Assembly: GCA_964537925.1 (NCBI GenBank)
Contig: CAZICV010000001.1
Coordinates: 1,488,001-1,552,000 of the forward strand
Origin: SLDF01 sp964537925
GTDB taxonomy: Bacteria > Bacteroidota > Bacteroidia > Chitinophagales > Saprospiraceae
DNA length: 64,000 nt
Reading direction: 5' to 3'
The position numbers and the translations under genes were made by a program. The notes under the pieces are model-generated. The model was not told the origin of the DNA. It ran no database searches and worked only from the letters and a program-made list of their open reading frames with translations. Positions 1 to 8,293 of the stretch are shown here, piece by piece. Each line of letters starts with the position of its first letter. The stretch's first letter is position 1.

Positions 1-630
1 TCCATGATCGAGATGGATGAGAGCAGGTTTGACAGGATCATCCGGCAGAATGTGGGCCAGATCGGGTTTGAGCGGACCATGATGGAAGTCATATACCCCT
101 TCCTCGACAAGCTGGGCGTGCTGTGGTTTACCGGCTCGCTCAACGCCGCCCAGGAAAGCTTCATGGCCAACCTGATCCGGCAGAAACTCTACGTAGCCAT
201 AGACGGTCTGGACACGGGGTCCGGTCGCGAGATGAAGAAATTCCTGTTGTTTTTGCCCGAAGGAGAGACCCAGGAGCTAAGCCTGCTTTTTCTCCACTAC
301 ATGCTCAAATCCCGGAAGTACAATGTGGTCAACATAGGGATGAACCTGACCCTGGAAGATGTGCGGGATGCATATGAGATACACCGGCCGGATTTTATCT
401 TCACCATCATCAACGAACCGCGTCAGCGCCAGGGCGTCCAGGATTACGTGTCTAGATTGTCGGCCTTTTTCAGCGAGACCCGGATACTGCTTTCGGGCTA
501 TCAGATTGCCCAGCAGAATATCCGTGCCGCTAAAAACTACTTTGTACTCCGGTCGCTGGAGGAGGTCCTTCACTATATCGAGGCAGACCAGCACAAAGAC
601 ATGCCGGGCGAATCCCTTCAAAAAAGATAG
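1..630 (+). CDS. MerR-type regulator, C-terminal B12-binding-like part (5' partial)
   Basis: The reading frame is open from the first base, so the N-terminal DNA-binding half lies outside the window. What remains looks like the helical cap plus Rossmann-like domain of MerR/LitR-type regulators with a cobalamin-binding module: a helical segment containing ESFMANLIRQKLY, then an alpha/beta domain. In the family the cobalamin ligand sits in an E-x-H-x-x-G motif. The matching stretch here reads ETQELS, so the histidine and the glycine are both replaced. I infer that this copy probably does not bind B12. It is followed by a YceI lipoprotein gene on the same strand about 75 bases on. Confidence 0.7.
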   Translation, partial: SMIEMDESRFDRIIRQNVGQIGFERTMMEVIYPFLDKLGVLWFTGSLNAAQESFMANLIRQKLYVAIDGLDTGSGREMKKFLLFLPEGETQELSLLFLHYMLKSRKYNVVNIGMNLTLEDVRDAYEIHRPDFIFTIINEPRQRQGVQDYVSRLSAFFSETRILLSGYQIAQQNIRAAKNYFVLRSLEEVLHYIEADQHKDMPGESLQKR

Positions 631-704
631 CGATTCGCCTCTATCCGGTTAAACAAACTTGCCGTGCATTCCGTTCTCAACTAAAAACCGAAAAAATACT
701 GATC

Positions 705-1361
705 ATGAAACAAATCAAGTGGTATGCTTTTGCCTTCTTGCTGGCAGGGGCGTTTGCAGCATGCTCCTCTCCTTCCGGAGAGCAAGCAACAACAGGCGAT
801 GCAGCCGAAGAGTCTCAGGCTACAGAGGGTTCTGCTACCTATGTACTGGATGAGGGTGTCGTATTCTGGGAGGGCAGCAAGCCTGCCGGTACACATACCG
901 GTACCATCAAAGTATCTGACGCACAGCTGAGCGTGGAAAACGGAGAGCTGATCGCAGGCAATTTCTCGCTGGATCTGGGGTCGCTGGAAGTGACTGATCT
1001 GCAGGGCGAGGACAAAGGTAAGCTTGAAGGCCACCTTAAGTCGCCTGACTTCTTCGACGCAGCTACGCACCCGTCGGGCACTTTCGTGATCTCATCTGTG
1101 GAAAAAGTAGAAGGAGAGCCGGGCATTACGCACCGTATCACGGGCAACCTGACCCTGAAAGGCGTCACCAAGAGCGTGACAATACCGGCAGAGGTCTCTG
1201 TCGCCGGTGATTCTTTCAGTGCGAAGACACCTAAGTTCGTGATCGACAGGACTCAGTGGAACATCATGTGGGGCTCAGAGTCTGTCATAGACAAGGCCAA
1301 GGATGCGCTGGTGAACGACCAGGTAGGACTGGAGATAGGTCTTAAGGCTACCAAGAGCTAA
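705..1361 (+). CDS. YceI-family lipoprotein
   Basis: A 218-residue protein with a lipoprotein signal peptide (hydrophobic stretch then GAFAACSS, Cys about residue 20), a short Ser/Glu/Thr-rich linker and a YceI domain covering most of the rest. The domain includes the typical run ending in SPDFFDAATHPSGTF and GNLTLKGVTKSVTIPAEV. YceI proteins are lipocalin-like periplasmic or surface lipid binders; the ligand of this one is not evident. A clear hairpin terminator follows the gene. It is likely monocistronic or the last gene after the MerR-type regulator. Confidence 0.88.
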   Translation: MKQIKWYAFAFLLAGAFAACSSPSGEQATTGDAAEESQATEGSATYVLDEGVVFWEGSKPAGTHTGTIKVSDAQLSVENGELIAGNFSLDLGSLEVTDLQGEDKGKLEGHLKSPDFFDAATHPSGTFVISSVEKVEGEPGITHRITGNLTLKGVTKSVTIPAEVSVAGDSFSAKTPKFVIDRTQWNIMWGSESVIDKAKDALVNDQVGLEIGLKATKS

Positions 1362-1392
1362 GCCAGTCTGCTTAGAGGCTACAGGAAAATGT

Positions 1393-1431
1393 GAAGCCGG
1401 TTCCACTTGCGGGACCGGCTTCTTTGTTTTT
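1393..1431 (+). terminator. Rho-independent terminator after the YceI gene
   Basis: Stem 1393-1404 (GAAGCCGGTTCC) pairs with 1411-1422 (GGGACCGGCTTC), with one G-U pair and a 6-base loop, followed by a T-rich tail (TTTGTTTTT). It lies about 30 bases after the YceI stop codon. Confidence 0.85.
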
Positions 1432-1658
1432 CAAAACTAACTGTACTAACCATTCAAAAATTGCCGACAGGATATCCATCGGGTATGTATACCGGGGTCA
1501 ATCCTGTGTACACCCGGAAAACGCCTGAGCAGCCATCGTCGCTGCTTACTGCCGGAAAATAAATAAGGGACGTACATTGACGAAATCCTCTATCCGCCGG
1601 GTCTGCCTCGGGGACACGTAGAGGGGGAAGAAGGATATCTCAGGATATATGTGTGGTG

Positions 1659-2360
1659 TCAGACTCCGGAGCTCCCCGCTGAGGTTGAAGATTGTTCGAC
1701 GAGTTCGCCTTCGGCAGGCTCATCCCGGGTCGGCTGCGGCTGTTTGCGGAAAAACTGCCGCTGGAAGAGCAGCAGAGTGAAGATACCTACACAGATGGAG
1801 GCGTCGGCCAGGTTGAATACCGGCTTGAAAAACTGGAAGCGCTCACCGCCCCACACAGGCAGCCATGAAGGCAGGACTGTATCTATCATCGGGAAATAGA
1901 GCATATCCACTACCCGCCCGTACAGGAGCCCGGCATATCCGCCTCCCTCGGGAAACATCTCTGCCACGCCGCCGTGGTAGTGGGACTCGGAGAAGATCAT
2001 ACCGTAGAATGTACTGTCTATGATATTGCCCAGCGCCCCGGCTATGATCAGGGAGAAGCTTACCAGCACGCCTGTCGCGGCGCCTTCTCTCAGCAGGCGC
2101 AGGATCAGGTAAAAAAGGAAACCTACGGCAGTGATGCGAAAGAGGCTCAGGATCAGCTTGCCGGTATCGCCGCCAAAACTCAGCCCGAAAGCCATACCAT
2201 TGTTCTCCACGAAGTGAATATAGGCCCAGCTTTGGCCCAGTATCTGGAAGTCTTCCCCGTAGGTCATATGTGTTTTGACCCAGATCTTCAGGCTCTGATC
2301 GAGGAACAGTACCACGAGTATGATGCCGCCGATCAGCAGCAGTTTATTCTTTTCTTTCAC
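1659..2360 (-). CDS. lspA: Lipoprotein signal peptidase (signal peptidase II)
   Basis: A 233-residue inner-membrane aspartic protease that cleaves lipoprotein signal peptides after lipidation by Lgt (whose gene is also in this window, at 9726). Four hydrophobic segments are visible. The two family catalytic aspartates are in GNIIDS and FNLADAS, and the conserved VENNGMAFG region is present. It is longer than many homologues because of a polar C-terminal tail rich in Glu and Ser and an insert between the catalytic motifs (GGVAEMFPEGGGYAG), as often seen in Bacteroidota. The start is GTG at 2360. It lies downstream of the dksA-like gene on the same strand but is separated from it by a terminator. 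Confidence 0.95.
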   Translation of the reverse strand: MKEKNKLLLIGGIILVVLFLDQSLKIWVKTHMTYGEDFQILGQSWAYIHFVENNGMAFGLSFGGDTGKLILSLFRITAVGFLFYLILRLLREGAATGVLVSFSLIIAGALGNIIDSTFYGMIFSESHYHGGVAEMFPEGGGYAGLLYGRVVDMLYFPMIDTVLPSWLPVWGGERFQFFKPVFNLADASICVGIFTLLLFQRQFFRKQPQPTRDEPAEGELVEQSSTSAGSSGV

Positions 2361-2415
2361 CGGCTAAATGACCTTATGTATAATATGATACCCGGTCGCA
2401 AATTACTACAATATA

Positions 2416-2454
2416 TAAAAACAAACATGTGCGCCCGGTATCGAACGCACATGT
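2416..2454 (-). terminator. Terminator after the dksA-like gene
   Basis: A perfect 9-bp inverted repeat (ACATGTGCG at 2425-2433, CGCACATGT at 2446-2454, 12-base loop). Read on the minus strand it is followed by TTTGTTTTTATAT, so it fits a Rho-independent terminator for the dksA-like gene. Confidence 0.75.
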
Positions 2455-2471
2455 CGCTTCATATATTTTCG

Positions 2472-2492
2472 ACCCGGGAGCCCGGGCCTTTT
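2472..2492. terminator. GC hairpin abutting the dksA-like stop codon
   Basis: CCCGGG at both sides of a 2-base loop, extended to GGCCCGGG/CCCGGGTC on the minus strand. It is followed by six T on the plus strand and preceded by the matching A run. It touches the dksA-like stop codon. By tail it is best as a plus-strand terminator, protecting the gene from opposing transcription, but it could act on both strands. Confidence 0.55.
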
Positions 2493-2870
2493 TTAATCTG
2501 TCTGGCTCTGCTTGGCCTCGATGCTCAGCGTAGCGTGCGGCACTGCGCGCAGCCTCTCTTTGGAGATCAGCTTGCCTGTGACGCGGCAGATCCCATATAC
2601 TTTATTCTTGATGCGGATCTTGGCGTTTTCAAGGTGTTGTATATGCTTGCGCTGCCGGCTGGCCATCGTTGTGAGCCGTTCGCTCTCCGAGGTGCTGATA
2701 CCGTCGTCCAGTCCCTTGATTTTGCCATCCGGGCTTTCGGAAAGCTCCTGCAACTGGGTGAGGTAAAACTCCAGCTGTTCTTTGGCGGTCCCCAGCTTCT
2801 CATCTATCAAAGCCTCGAACTCTGAGAGTTCCTCATCGCTATAGCGGGTTTTTGCTGCTTCTTCACTCAT
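2493..2870 (-). CDS. DksA/TraR-type regulator with degenerate zinc finger
   Basis: A 125-residue protein with an N-terminal helical pair (coiled coil, about residues 10-85, with the acidic GLDDGISTSESE tip-like turn) and a C-terminal globular part. This is the layout of DksA/TraR proteins, which enter the RNA polymerase secondary channel and modulate initiation. The canonical four-cysteine zinc site is reduced to one cysteine (YGICRVTGKLI; then RLRAVPHATLSI where cysteines would be). This degenerate form is common in Bacteroidota. It has its own terminator, and its divergent neighbour is a glucosaminidase. Confidence 0.85.
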   Translation of the reverse strand: MSEEAAKTRYSDEELSEFEALIDEKLGTAKEQLEFYLTQLQELSESPDGKIKGLDDGISTSESERLTTMASRQRKHIQHLENAKIRIKNKVYGICRVTGKLISKERLRAVPHATLSIEAKQSQTD

Positions 2871-3164
2871 GGCTTATCTGCTTTTAAAATGTGATGGGAA
2901 GTCCGTTACTTCCATTCTGGCGGTTAAAAAACGCTGCAAATTTACGTTTTTGCTGCTCATGCAATAGTTTTCGCCTCTTTTCTTTTGCGCATAAATTGAC
3001 TTAAGGCGTAATTTTAGCGACTTATCTTTTATTTAATTCCGGCTTTACAATCTTTTTACACGAACGGGGCTACGGAACGCAAACATTATTTCGGACGCCT
3101 TTCGTTCCAGTGTGGCACGGAATTTGAGTAAATGTATCTTTACATAAACAGTGTTCCGGTGTCC

Positions 3165-3731
3165 ATGAAGCAACTTTTCCTGTACGTGTTATCCCTGGTA
3201 TTCATTTTGCTGACATGTGCTTCGTTCAGGACAAGTTACAAGTCTGAATATATCGATGCGTTTGCCGATATGGCCGTCGAGGAAATGAAGCTCTACGGCA
3301 TTCCCGCCAGCATCAAGCTGGCCCAGTCCATCATCGAGACCAATTGGGGTGTGAGCTCACTGGCCGTACAGGCCAATAATTTTTTCGGCATCAAGTGCAA
3401 AGAAAACTGGGAGGGCCCGACATTCTTTCACGTCGATGACGACAGGGATCAACGCGGCAAACTGATTCCTTCCTGTTTCCGGGCATACAAGGACAGCTTC
3501 AGTTCATTCCGCGATCACTCGGAGTTTCTATCCAAGCGCAGGTATTACAAGGACCTCTTCAAGCTGGACCCGATGGATTACAAAGCCTGGGCCACCGGCC
3601 TCAAGAAAAGTGGTTATGCGACCGATCCCAATTATCACCTGAAGCTGATCCACATCATCGAGCAGTACGATCTGTATCTCTACGACAAGATGGTCACCCC
3701 TGCCGCAGCCGCAGGAGAGGAAGAACGGTAA
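3165..3731 (+). CDS. Secreted glucosaminidase-domain protein (GH73-like)
   Basis: A 188-residue protein with a signal-anchor or signal peptide (MKQLFLYVLSLVFILLTC) and a mannosyl-glycoprotein endo-beta-N-acetylglucosaminidase (LytG/FlgJ-like) domain. Motifs are IPASIKLAQSIIETNWG with the probable catalytic Glu, ANNFFGIKC, and the FRAYKDSFSSFRDHSEFL segment. It probably cuts peptidoglycan glycan strands during wall turnover. An in-frame ATG exists at 3132, but a near-consensus -7 element TATCTTTA at 3135-3142 would lie inside that version, so I prefer 3165. The cysteine after the hydrophobic core could instead make it a lipoprotein. Confidence 0.85.
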   Translation: MKQLFLYVLSLVFILLTCASFRTSYKSEYIDAFADMAVEEMKLYGIPASIKLAQSIIETNWGVSSLAVQANNFFGIKCKENWEGPTFFHVDDDRDQRGKLIPSCFRAYKDSFSSFRDHSEFLSKRRYYKDLFKLDPMDYKAWATGLKKSGYATDPNYHLKLIHIIEQYDLYLYDKMVTPAAAAGEEER

Positions 3732-3806
3732 AGTTACCTGGAGGGGTTCTGTCCCCCTGCGCAGCGAGGAACTAAATTAGTCGTCCTGTTTTTTATCTCC
3801 CGGCTA

Positions 3807-4892
3807 CTACTCTTCGGGCAGCGCTACTGCTGCAGACGCATTTTCGTCCTCTGACTCCAACCTGACCTTCTGTACGCGGTTGGCCCTTAGCTCCATGTAT
3901 TCGCGGCGGTTGCGCGCTACGTCTGCGGCGAGGAACACAGCTCTGCGGAAGGAATCCGGATCGGCGACATTCTGGCCGGCGATATCATATGCCGTACCGT
4001 GATCCGGAGAGGTCCGGACGATAGGCAGGCCGGCCGTATAGTTGACGCCTGAGCTGAATGTCAGCGCCTTGAACGGAGCCAGGCCCTGGTCATGGTACAT
4101 GGCCAGTATCCCGTCATAGCGGGAAAACTTGCCACTGCCGAAGAAGCCGTCCGCCGGGAAGGGGCCCATCACCAGTATACCGCTTTTCTTGGCCTCCACG
4201 ATAGCCGGGCGTATGATCTGTTCTTCTTCATGGCCGATCACCCCTTCGTCGCCCGCATGCGGGTTGAGTCCAAGCACGGCGATGGACGGGCGTTCGATGC
4301 CGAAGTCCATCACCAGCGTATCGTGCATGGCCCTGATCTTTTCGAGGATGCGTTCTTTAGTGATGGCAGCAGGTACTTTGCTGAGCGGTATGTGCTCTGT
4401 CGCGAGCCCTACGCGTACATTGTCGCCCACCATGAGCATGAGCGCCCTGGAGCCGGGATAGGTCTTGCTGAGGTATTCGGTATGGCCTACATGGTCGAAT
4501 CCTGCCATCTGCATGGCTTTCTTATTGATCGGAGCAGTCACCAGTGCGTCGATCAGGTTGCCCTGCAGGGCTTCCATAGCCTTTTCCAGTGACAGCCGGG
4601 CGTACTGTCCGCCCGTTTCCGTGGCTTTGCCCAGTGTGATCGCTACATTATCCTGCCAGCAGTTGACGATATTGAGGCGGTCCGGTACTATCTTTTCGCC
4701 CGGACGGAGGTTCTGGTACTGGAAGTCCTCGATCTGGACGATGTTCTTGTGATAAGAGACGACCTTGGAGGATCCGAACACAACAGGAGTACACACATTC
4801 AGCAGGCGTTTGTCCACGATGGTCTTCAAGATGACTTCAAGTCCTACACCGTTGATGTCTCCTACCGTGATCCCGATTCTCAGTTTGTCCAT
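3807..4892 (-). CDS. pdxA: 4-hydroxythreonine-4-phosphate dehydrogenase
   Basis: A 361-residue enzyme of the DXP-dependent pyridoxal 5'-phosphate pathway. It oxidises and decarboxylates 4-phosphohydroxy-L-threonine. Family features are GITVGDINGVGLEVILK at the N-terminus, APINKKAMQMAGFDHVGHTEYL with metal/substrate histidines, LGLNPHAGDEG, and YHDQGLAPFKAL followed by RTSPDHGTAYDIAG. The length is slightly above the usual because of an insertion near residues 50-90 and an acidic C-terminal tail. It is convergent with the glucosaminidase gene and lies 79 bases downstream of an unrelated ATP-grasp-like gene on the same strand. Confidence 0.95.
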   Translation of the reverse strand: MDKLRIGITVGDINGVGLEVILKTIVDKRLLNVCTPVVFGSSKVVSYHKNIVQIEDFQYQNLRPGEKIVPDRLNIVNCWQDNVAITLGKATETGGQYARLSLEKAMEALQGNLIDALVTAPINKKAMQMAGFDHVGHTEYLSKTYPGSRALMLMVGDNVRVGLATEHIPLSKVPAAITKERILEKIRAMHDTLVMDFGIERPSIAVLGLNPHAGDEGVIGHEEEQIIRPAIVEAKKSGILVMGPFPADGFFGSGKFSRYDGILAMYHDQGLAPFKALTFSSGVNYTAGLPIVRTSPDHGTAYDIAGQNVADPDSFRRAVFLAADVARNRREYMELRANRVQKVRLESEDENASAAVALPEE

Positions 4893-4971
4893 GATCGATT
4901 ACAATTTAGCGAGGCACAAAATAAGCCATTTTTTGCAAGCTTCCGGATTTGCAGCACAGGCGTACCCGGTC

Positions 4972-6171
4972 TCAGCGCTCGAGGAAGCTGACGGTGCCTC
5001 CGACCCAGTCATGTTGCTCATTGTACCGCACACCGATCATGACGCCTTTAGACAGGCGCGTGAGGTTGGCTGCCAGCGTTGGTGCGGGGTCACCGGGAGG
5101 CCAGATATACATCAGCCTTATCTCGCACTTGACCAGGCCGTTAGGAGCTACGATACAAGGGTCGTAAACGACTTTTCGCTGCAGGAGATACTGGTGCCTG
5201 CGCCCTGTGTCGATGGCTGCGATATGCTCGGGCTTCACGTCATAGACGACACCCTGCCCGGAGAAGGAAAACAGGGGTTTCAGCACGTACTGCGATAGCA
5301 GTTCAGGGTCGCTGGAGTCAAACTCGTGGAGAAAAGTGCTCTTCGGGATGAACGGGCTGTCCAGGAAGGGCATCGTGTACTTGGACAGGCGGAAGAACCA
5401 GTTTGGATGCTCCGCCCACTCGACGTCAAACGGGGCTGTGAGGTCCACGCCGGGTACGATCGCGGTCTGGTTTTGCAGTTCGTCGAAGATCACCCGGTTG
5501 TAGATCCGCCGGATACGGGTCTTCCTGCCGTCCCTGTCGTAGTAGAGCCGATCGCCTTCTGCATAGACGGTGGAGAGGCATACCGGCCGTACGCCCAGCC
5601 ATTTTTCTATGATGTAGAAGTCGATATTGGTCTTTTGTTTTTCCGGTTGTATTTCCAGGAGGACCACCTCGGCCGGGTCATGGCCGGCCAGTATGCTGCG
5701 CCGCAGCAGATCCAGGTAGTGATCCATGTCCCTGCACTGTATCAGGAAATCGAATCCGTCCGGCACGACAAAGTGCTCTCTGAACTTCTGAGCCACCAAA
5801 GCCTGCCACCCGTAGAGCGAGGGGAACCCCTGGAACTCGATCAACTGGGGTTCCAGCAGGCCGTCCTTGTCCTTGCAGATCGCAAAATCCACGCAGAGAA
5901 AGAGTGGATGCTCATCTTCTCCGGGTACATGCAGTCCCGGCGGTATGGCGTCTTTTGTGAGCGCTTTGATATCGGGTCGCCGGACTGTGTCTATCACGGC
6001 GCTGCCTGCGGCTTCCAGGCGCTCGCGCAGGTAAGCGGGTACGAAGACCGGTGTCTCCGCTACCCGGAATAGTGCAGGCTTGCCGACCTCGCGTTCGATA
6101 TCAGCCAGGAACCGGCGGTATTTTTCTTCTGTGAAAGCAGCGTTGTAAGCCTGTCGCAGTTCAGGGATCAT
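4972..6171 (-). CDS. ATP-grasp-like protein of unknown function
   Basis: A 399-residue soluble protein with no signal peptide. The C-terminal half carries features of an ATP-grasp fold: YVLKPLFSFSGQGV (a lysine followed by a glycine-rich loop), then an alternating strand region ending in CEIRLMYIWP, which resembles the acidic metal-binding part. Large charged segments in the N-terminal half include LIEFQGFPSLYGWQ. I do not recognise the substrate. ATP-grasp enzymes join a carboxylate to an amine or thiol using ATP, so a ligase is the broad guess. It may share a transcript with pdxA downstream. Confidence 0.6.
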   Translation of the reverse strand: MIPELRQAYNAAFTEEKYRRFLADIEREVGKPALFRVAETPVFVPAYLRERLEAAGSAVIDTVRRPDIKALTKDAIPPGLHVPGEDEHPLFLCVDFAICKDKDGLLEPQLIEFQGFPSLYGWQALVAQKFREHFVVPDGFDFLIQCRDMDHYLDLLRRSILAGHDPAEVVLLEIQPEKQKTNIDFYIIEKWLGVRPVCLSTVYAEGDRLYYDRDGRKTRIRRIYNRVIFDELQNQTAIVPGVDLTAPFDVEWAEHPNWFFRLSKYTMPFLDSPFIPKSTFLHEFDSSDPELLSQYVLKPLFSFSGQGVVYDVKPEHIAAIDTGRRHQYLLQRKVVYDPCIVAPNGLVKCEIRLMYIWPPGDPAPTLAANLTRLSKGVMIGVRYNEQHDWVGGTVSFLER

Positions 6172-6258
6172 GCGTTTGTCTTTTACAGGAGTAAATTAGA
6201 TACTTTATCAAAATTCTTCCTTCTTTTATCACAGACTTGGACCTTCAAATCAAAGGAT

Positions 6259-8226
6259 ATGCCATTCATACGCCATAATAGCCGGCGGCAGCGCCTGGTA
6301 CCTGTGATATGCACCTGGTTGATGCTGGCCTCTTGCTGTCTGTTGCCGCCCCTGCGTTCGGCCGGGCAGGACGATGCAGCACAAAGACTGCCGGCAGGAG
6401 TGAGCCGGTCGGAGTATAAGGTACGGTCCGCCGATGGCCGGAATTTCACAGGAGCGAGGATAGAGCCGCCTTTCTGGTGGACCGGCATGGCCGACCCGGT
6501 GGTAGAGGTCCTGATATATGACAAAGGCATCGGCCCGGGTAGGCCAAGTCTGTCCTATCCGGGCGTGCAGCTCCGCAGTGTCCATCGCGTCGCCAATCCC
6601 AACTACCTCTTTCTCGAGCTGGAGATCACGGCTTCGGCCAGGCCGGGCGTCCTGGAGATCCGCGTGGACTCGGAGGGCAGGCAGCGATCCTATCCCTATA
6701 CGCTCCTTGAGCGGCCTGCCGCCGGTACGGGGATGCAGGGACTCCGGACCGACGATGTGATCTACCTCCTGATGCCCGACCGCTTTGCCAACGGAGACCC
6801 TGCCAATGATGTGGCGCCGGGCATGCAGCAGCGTGAGGTGGACCGTGGCAAGATGTACTTTCGCCACGGAGGCGATCTCCGTGGTCTTGAGCAGCGGCTG
6901 GATTACCTGCAGGACCTGGGTATCACCGCGATCTGGTGCACACCTGTCCAGGAGAACGACCAGCCCTACGAGTCCTATCACGGATATGCGATCACCGACC
7001 ACTACCGGATCGATCCCCGCCTGGGTACCAATGAAGACTATCTCCGCCTGGTATTGGCCTGCCACCGGCGGGGCATGAAAGTAGTGATGGACGTGATCCA
7101 TAACCATGTCGGTGACCAGCACTGGTTCATCCGCGACCTGCCGGACCCGGACTGGATACACCAGCATGACAGCTTCTGGCAGACCAACTACCGCGACCAG
7201 GTATTCATGGATCCCTATACCTCCGATTACGACCGCAGGCAGATGGCACAGGGTTGGTTTGACCGGCATATGCCGGATCTCAACCAGCGTCACCCGAGGC
7301 TTGCCAGGTACCTGGTCCAGAATCATCTCTGGTGGATAGCGTACAGCGGTATCGACGCTTTCCGGATTGATACCTATATCTACCCGGACCAGGACTTCAT
7401 GGCTGCCTGGGCCCGGGCGATCAGGGCCGCTTACCCGGCATTCGGCCTGTTTGCGGAGACCTGGGTCCACGGATCACCCAACCAGGCCTGGTTCACACAG
7501 CATACCCGGATGCGCCGGGCAGATGACAACGCTATGCCGGCCGTCACCGACTTCCAGTTGTACTACGCGATCTGCGAGGCGCTGACCCGTGAGCAGGGAT
7601 GGACCGAGGGGCTGTCGAGGCTCTATCTTACCCTGGGCCACGATTTTCTCTATGAGGATCCTTCGCGCAATGTTACCTTCCTCGACAACCACGATCTCAG
7701 CCGTTTCTATTCTATCGTCGGCGAGGATACCAGGAAGCTGGAGACAGGTCTCACCTGGCTGTTCACGGTGCGGGGTATTCCCATGATCTATTACGGTACG
7801 GAGATCGGCATGAAGAACTTTTCCGATCCCGATGGCAAGGTGCGCGAGGATTTTCCCGGCGGCTGGCCCGGCGACGCTGCGGACAAGTTTACGAGGGCCG
7901 GGCGTACGGCAGAGGAAAACCGGATATACGACCATGTACAGAAGCTCATCCGGCTGAGGAAGACCATCCCGGCGCTGAGCAGCGGACGGACCCGGCATTT
8001 TATCCCGTTCGACGGGACCTATGTCTATTTCCGCTATGACGACCGCGATACGGTCATGGTAGCTGTCAACGTGCGGGACCGAGATATGGAGCTGGACCTG
8101 GCCAGGTTTGCCGAGATGCTACCGGCCGGACGATCCTGTACGGACCTGCTGACCGGCAAAGCCCTGCCCGGGCAGCGCCGGATCAGTATACCTGCAGCCA
8201 CGGCACTGGTACTCCGGTGGCACTAG
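6259..8226 (+). CDS. GH13 neopullulanase/cyclomaltodextrinase (SusA-like)
   Basis: A 655-residue exported alpha-amylase-family enzyme. Order: signal region (to about residue 35), N-terminal Ig-like cyclomaltodextrinase domain (about 45-155), (beta/alpha)8 GH13 catalytic domain, C-terminal beta domain. Catalytic motifs are visible: DVIHNH, GIDAFRIDTYIY (nucleophile Asp), LFAETWVHG (acid Glu), FLDNHDLSR (third Asp). It probably hydrolyses alpha-glucan or cyclodextrin in the periplasm. No SusC/SusD-type genes are next to it, so it is not in a classical polysaccharide-utilisation locus here. A cysteine near residue 26 leaves a lipoprotein possible. Confidence 0.9.
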   Translation: MPFIRHNSRRQRLVPVICTWLMLASCCLLPPLRSAGQDDAAQRLPAGVSRSEYKVRSADGRNFTGARIEPPFWWTGMADPVVEVLIYDKGIGPGRPSLSYPGVQLRSVHRVANPNYLFLELEITASARPGVLEIRVDSEGRQRSYPYTLLERPAAGTGMQGLRTDDVIYLLMPDRFANGDPANDVAPGMQQREVDRGKMYFRHGGDLRGLEQRLDYLQDLGITAIWCTPVQENDQPYESYHGYAITDHYRIDPRLGTNEDYLRLVLACHRRGMKVVMDVIHNHVGDQHWFIRDLPDPDWIHQHDSFWQTNYRDQVFMDPYTSDYDRRQMAQGWFDRHMPDLNQRHPRLARYLVQNHLWWIAYSGIDAFRIDTYIYPDQDFMAAWARAIRAAYPAFGLFAETWVHGSPNQAWFTQHTRMRRADDNAMPAVTDFQLYYAICEALTREQGWTEGLSRLYLTLGHDFLYEDPSRNVTFLDNHDLSRFYSIVGEDTRKLETGLTWLFTVRGIPMIYYGTEIGMKNFSDPDGKVREDFPGGWPGDAADKFTRAGRTAEENRIYDHVQKLIRLRKTIPALSSGRTRHFIPFDGTYVYFRYDDRDTVMVAVNVRDRDMELDLARFAEMLPAGRSCTDLLTGKALPGQRRISIPAATALVLRWH

Positions 8227-8242
8227 TGCGCGGTCTGCCTGT

Positions 8243-8271
8243 TTGGGCGCAACATTAATTTCATATCTTTG
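8243..8271 (+). promoter_or_regulatory. Bacteroidota-type promoter for mtaB
   Basis: TTG at 8243-8245, an 18-base spacer, then TATCTTTG at 8264-8271, matching the -33 TTG / -7 TAnnTTTG consensus. It ends 22 bases before the mtaB ATG at 8294, which supports that start over the upstream in-frame one. Confidence 0.7.
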
Positions 8272-8293
8272 CGCTCTCTTTCAACCCGTTAGC

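Noticed and set aside
6250..7470. A 406-residue minus-strand frame opposite the GH13 gene
   Set aside because: Antisense shadow of a gene with complete catalytic motifs; no features of its own.
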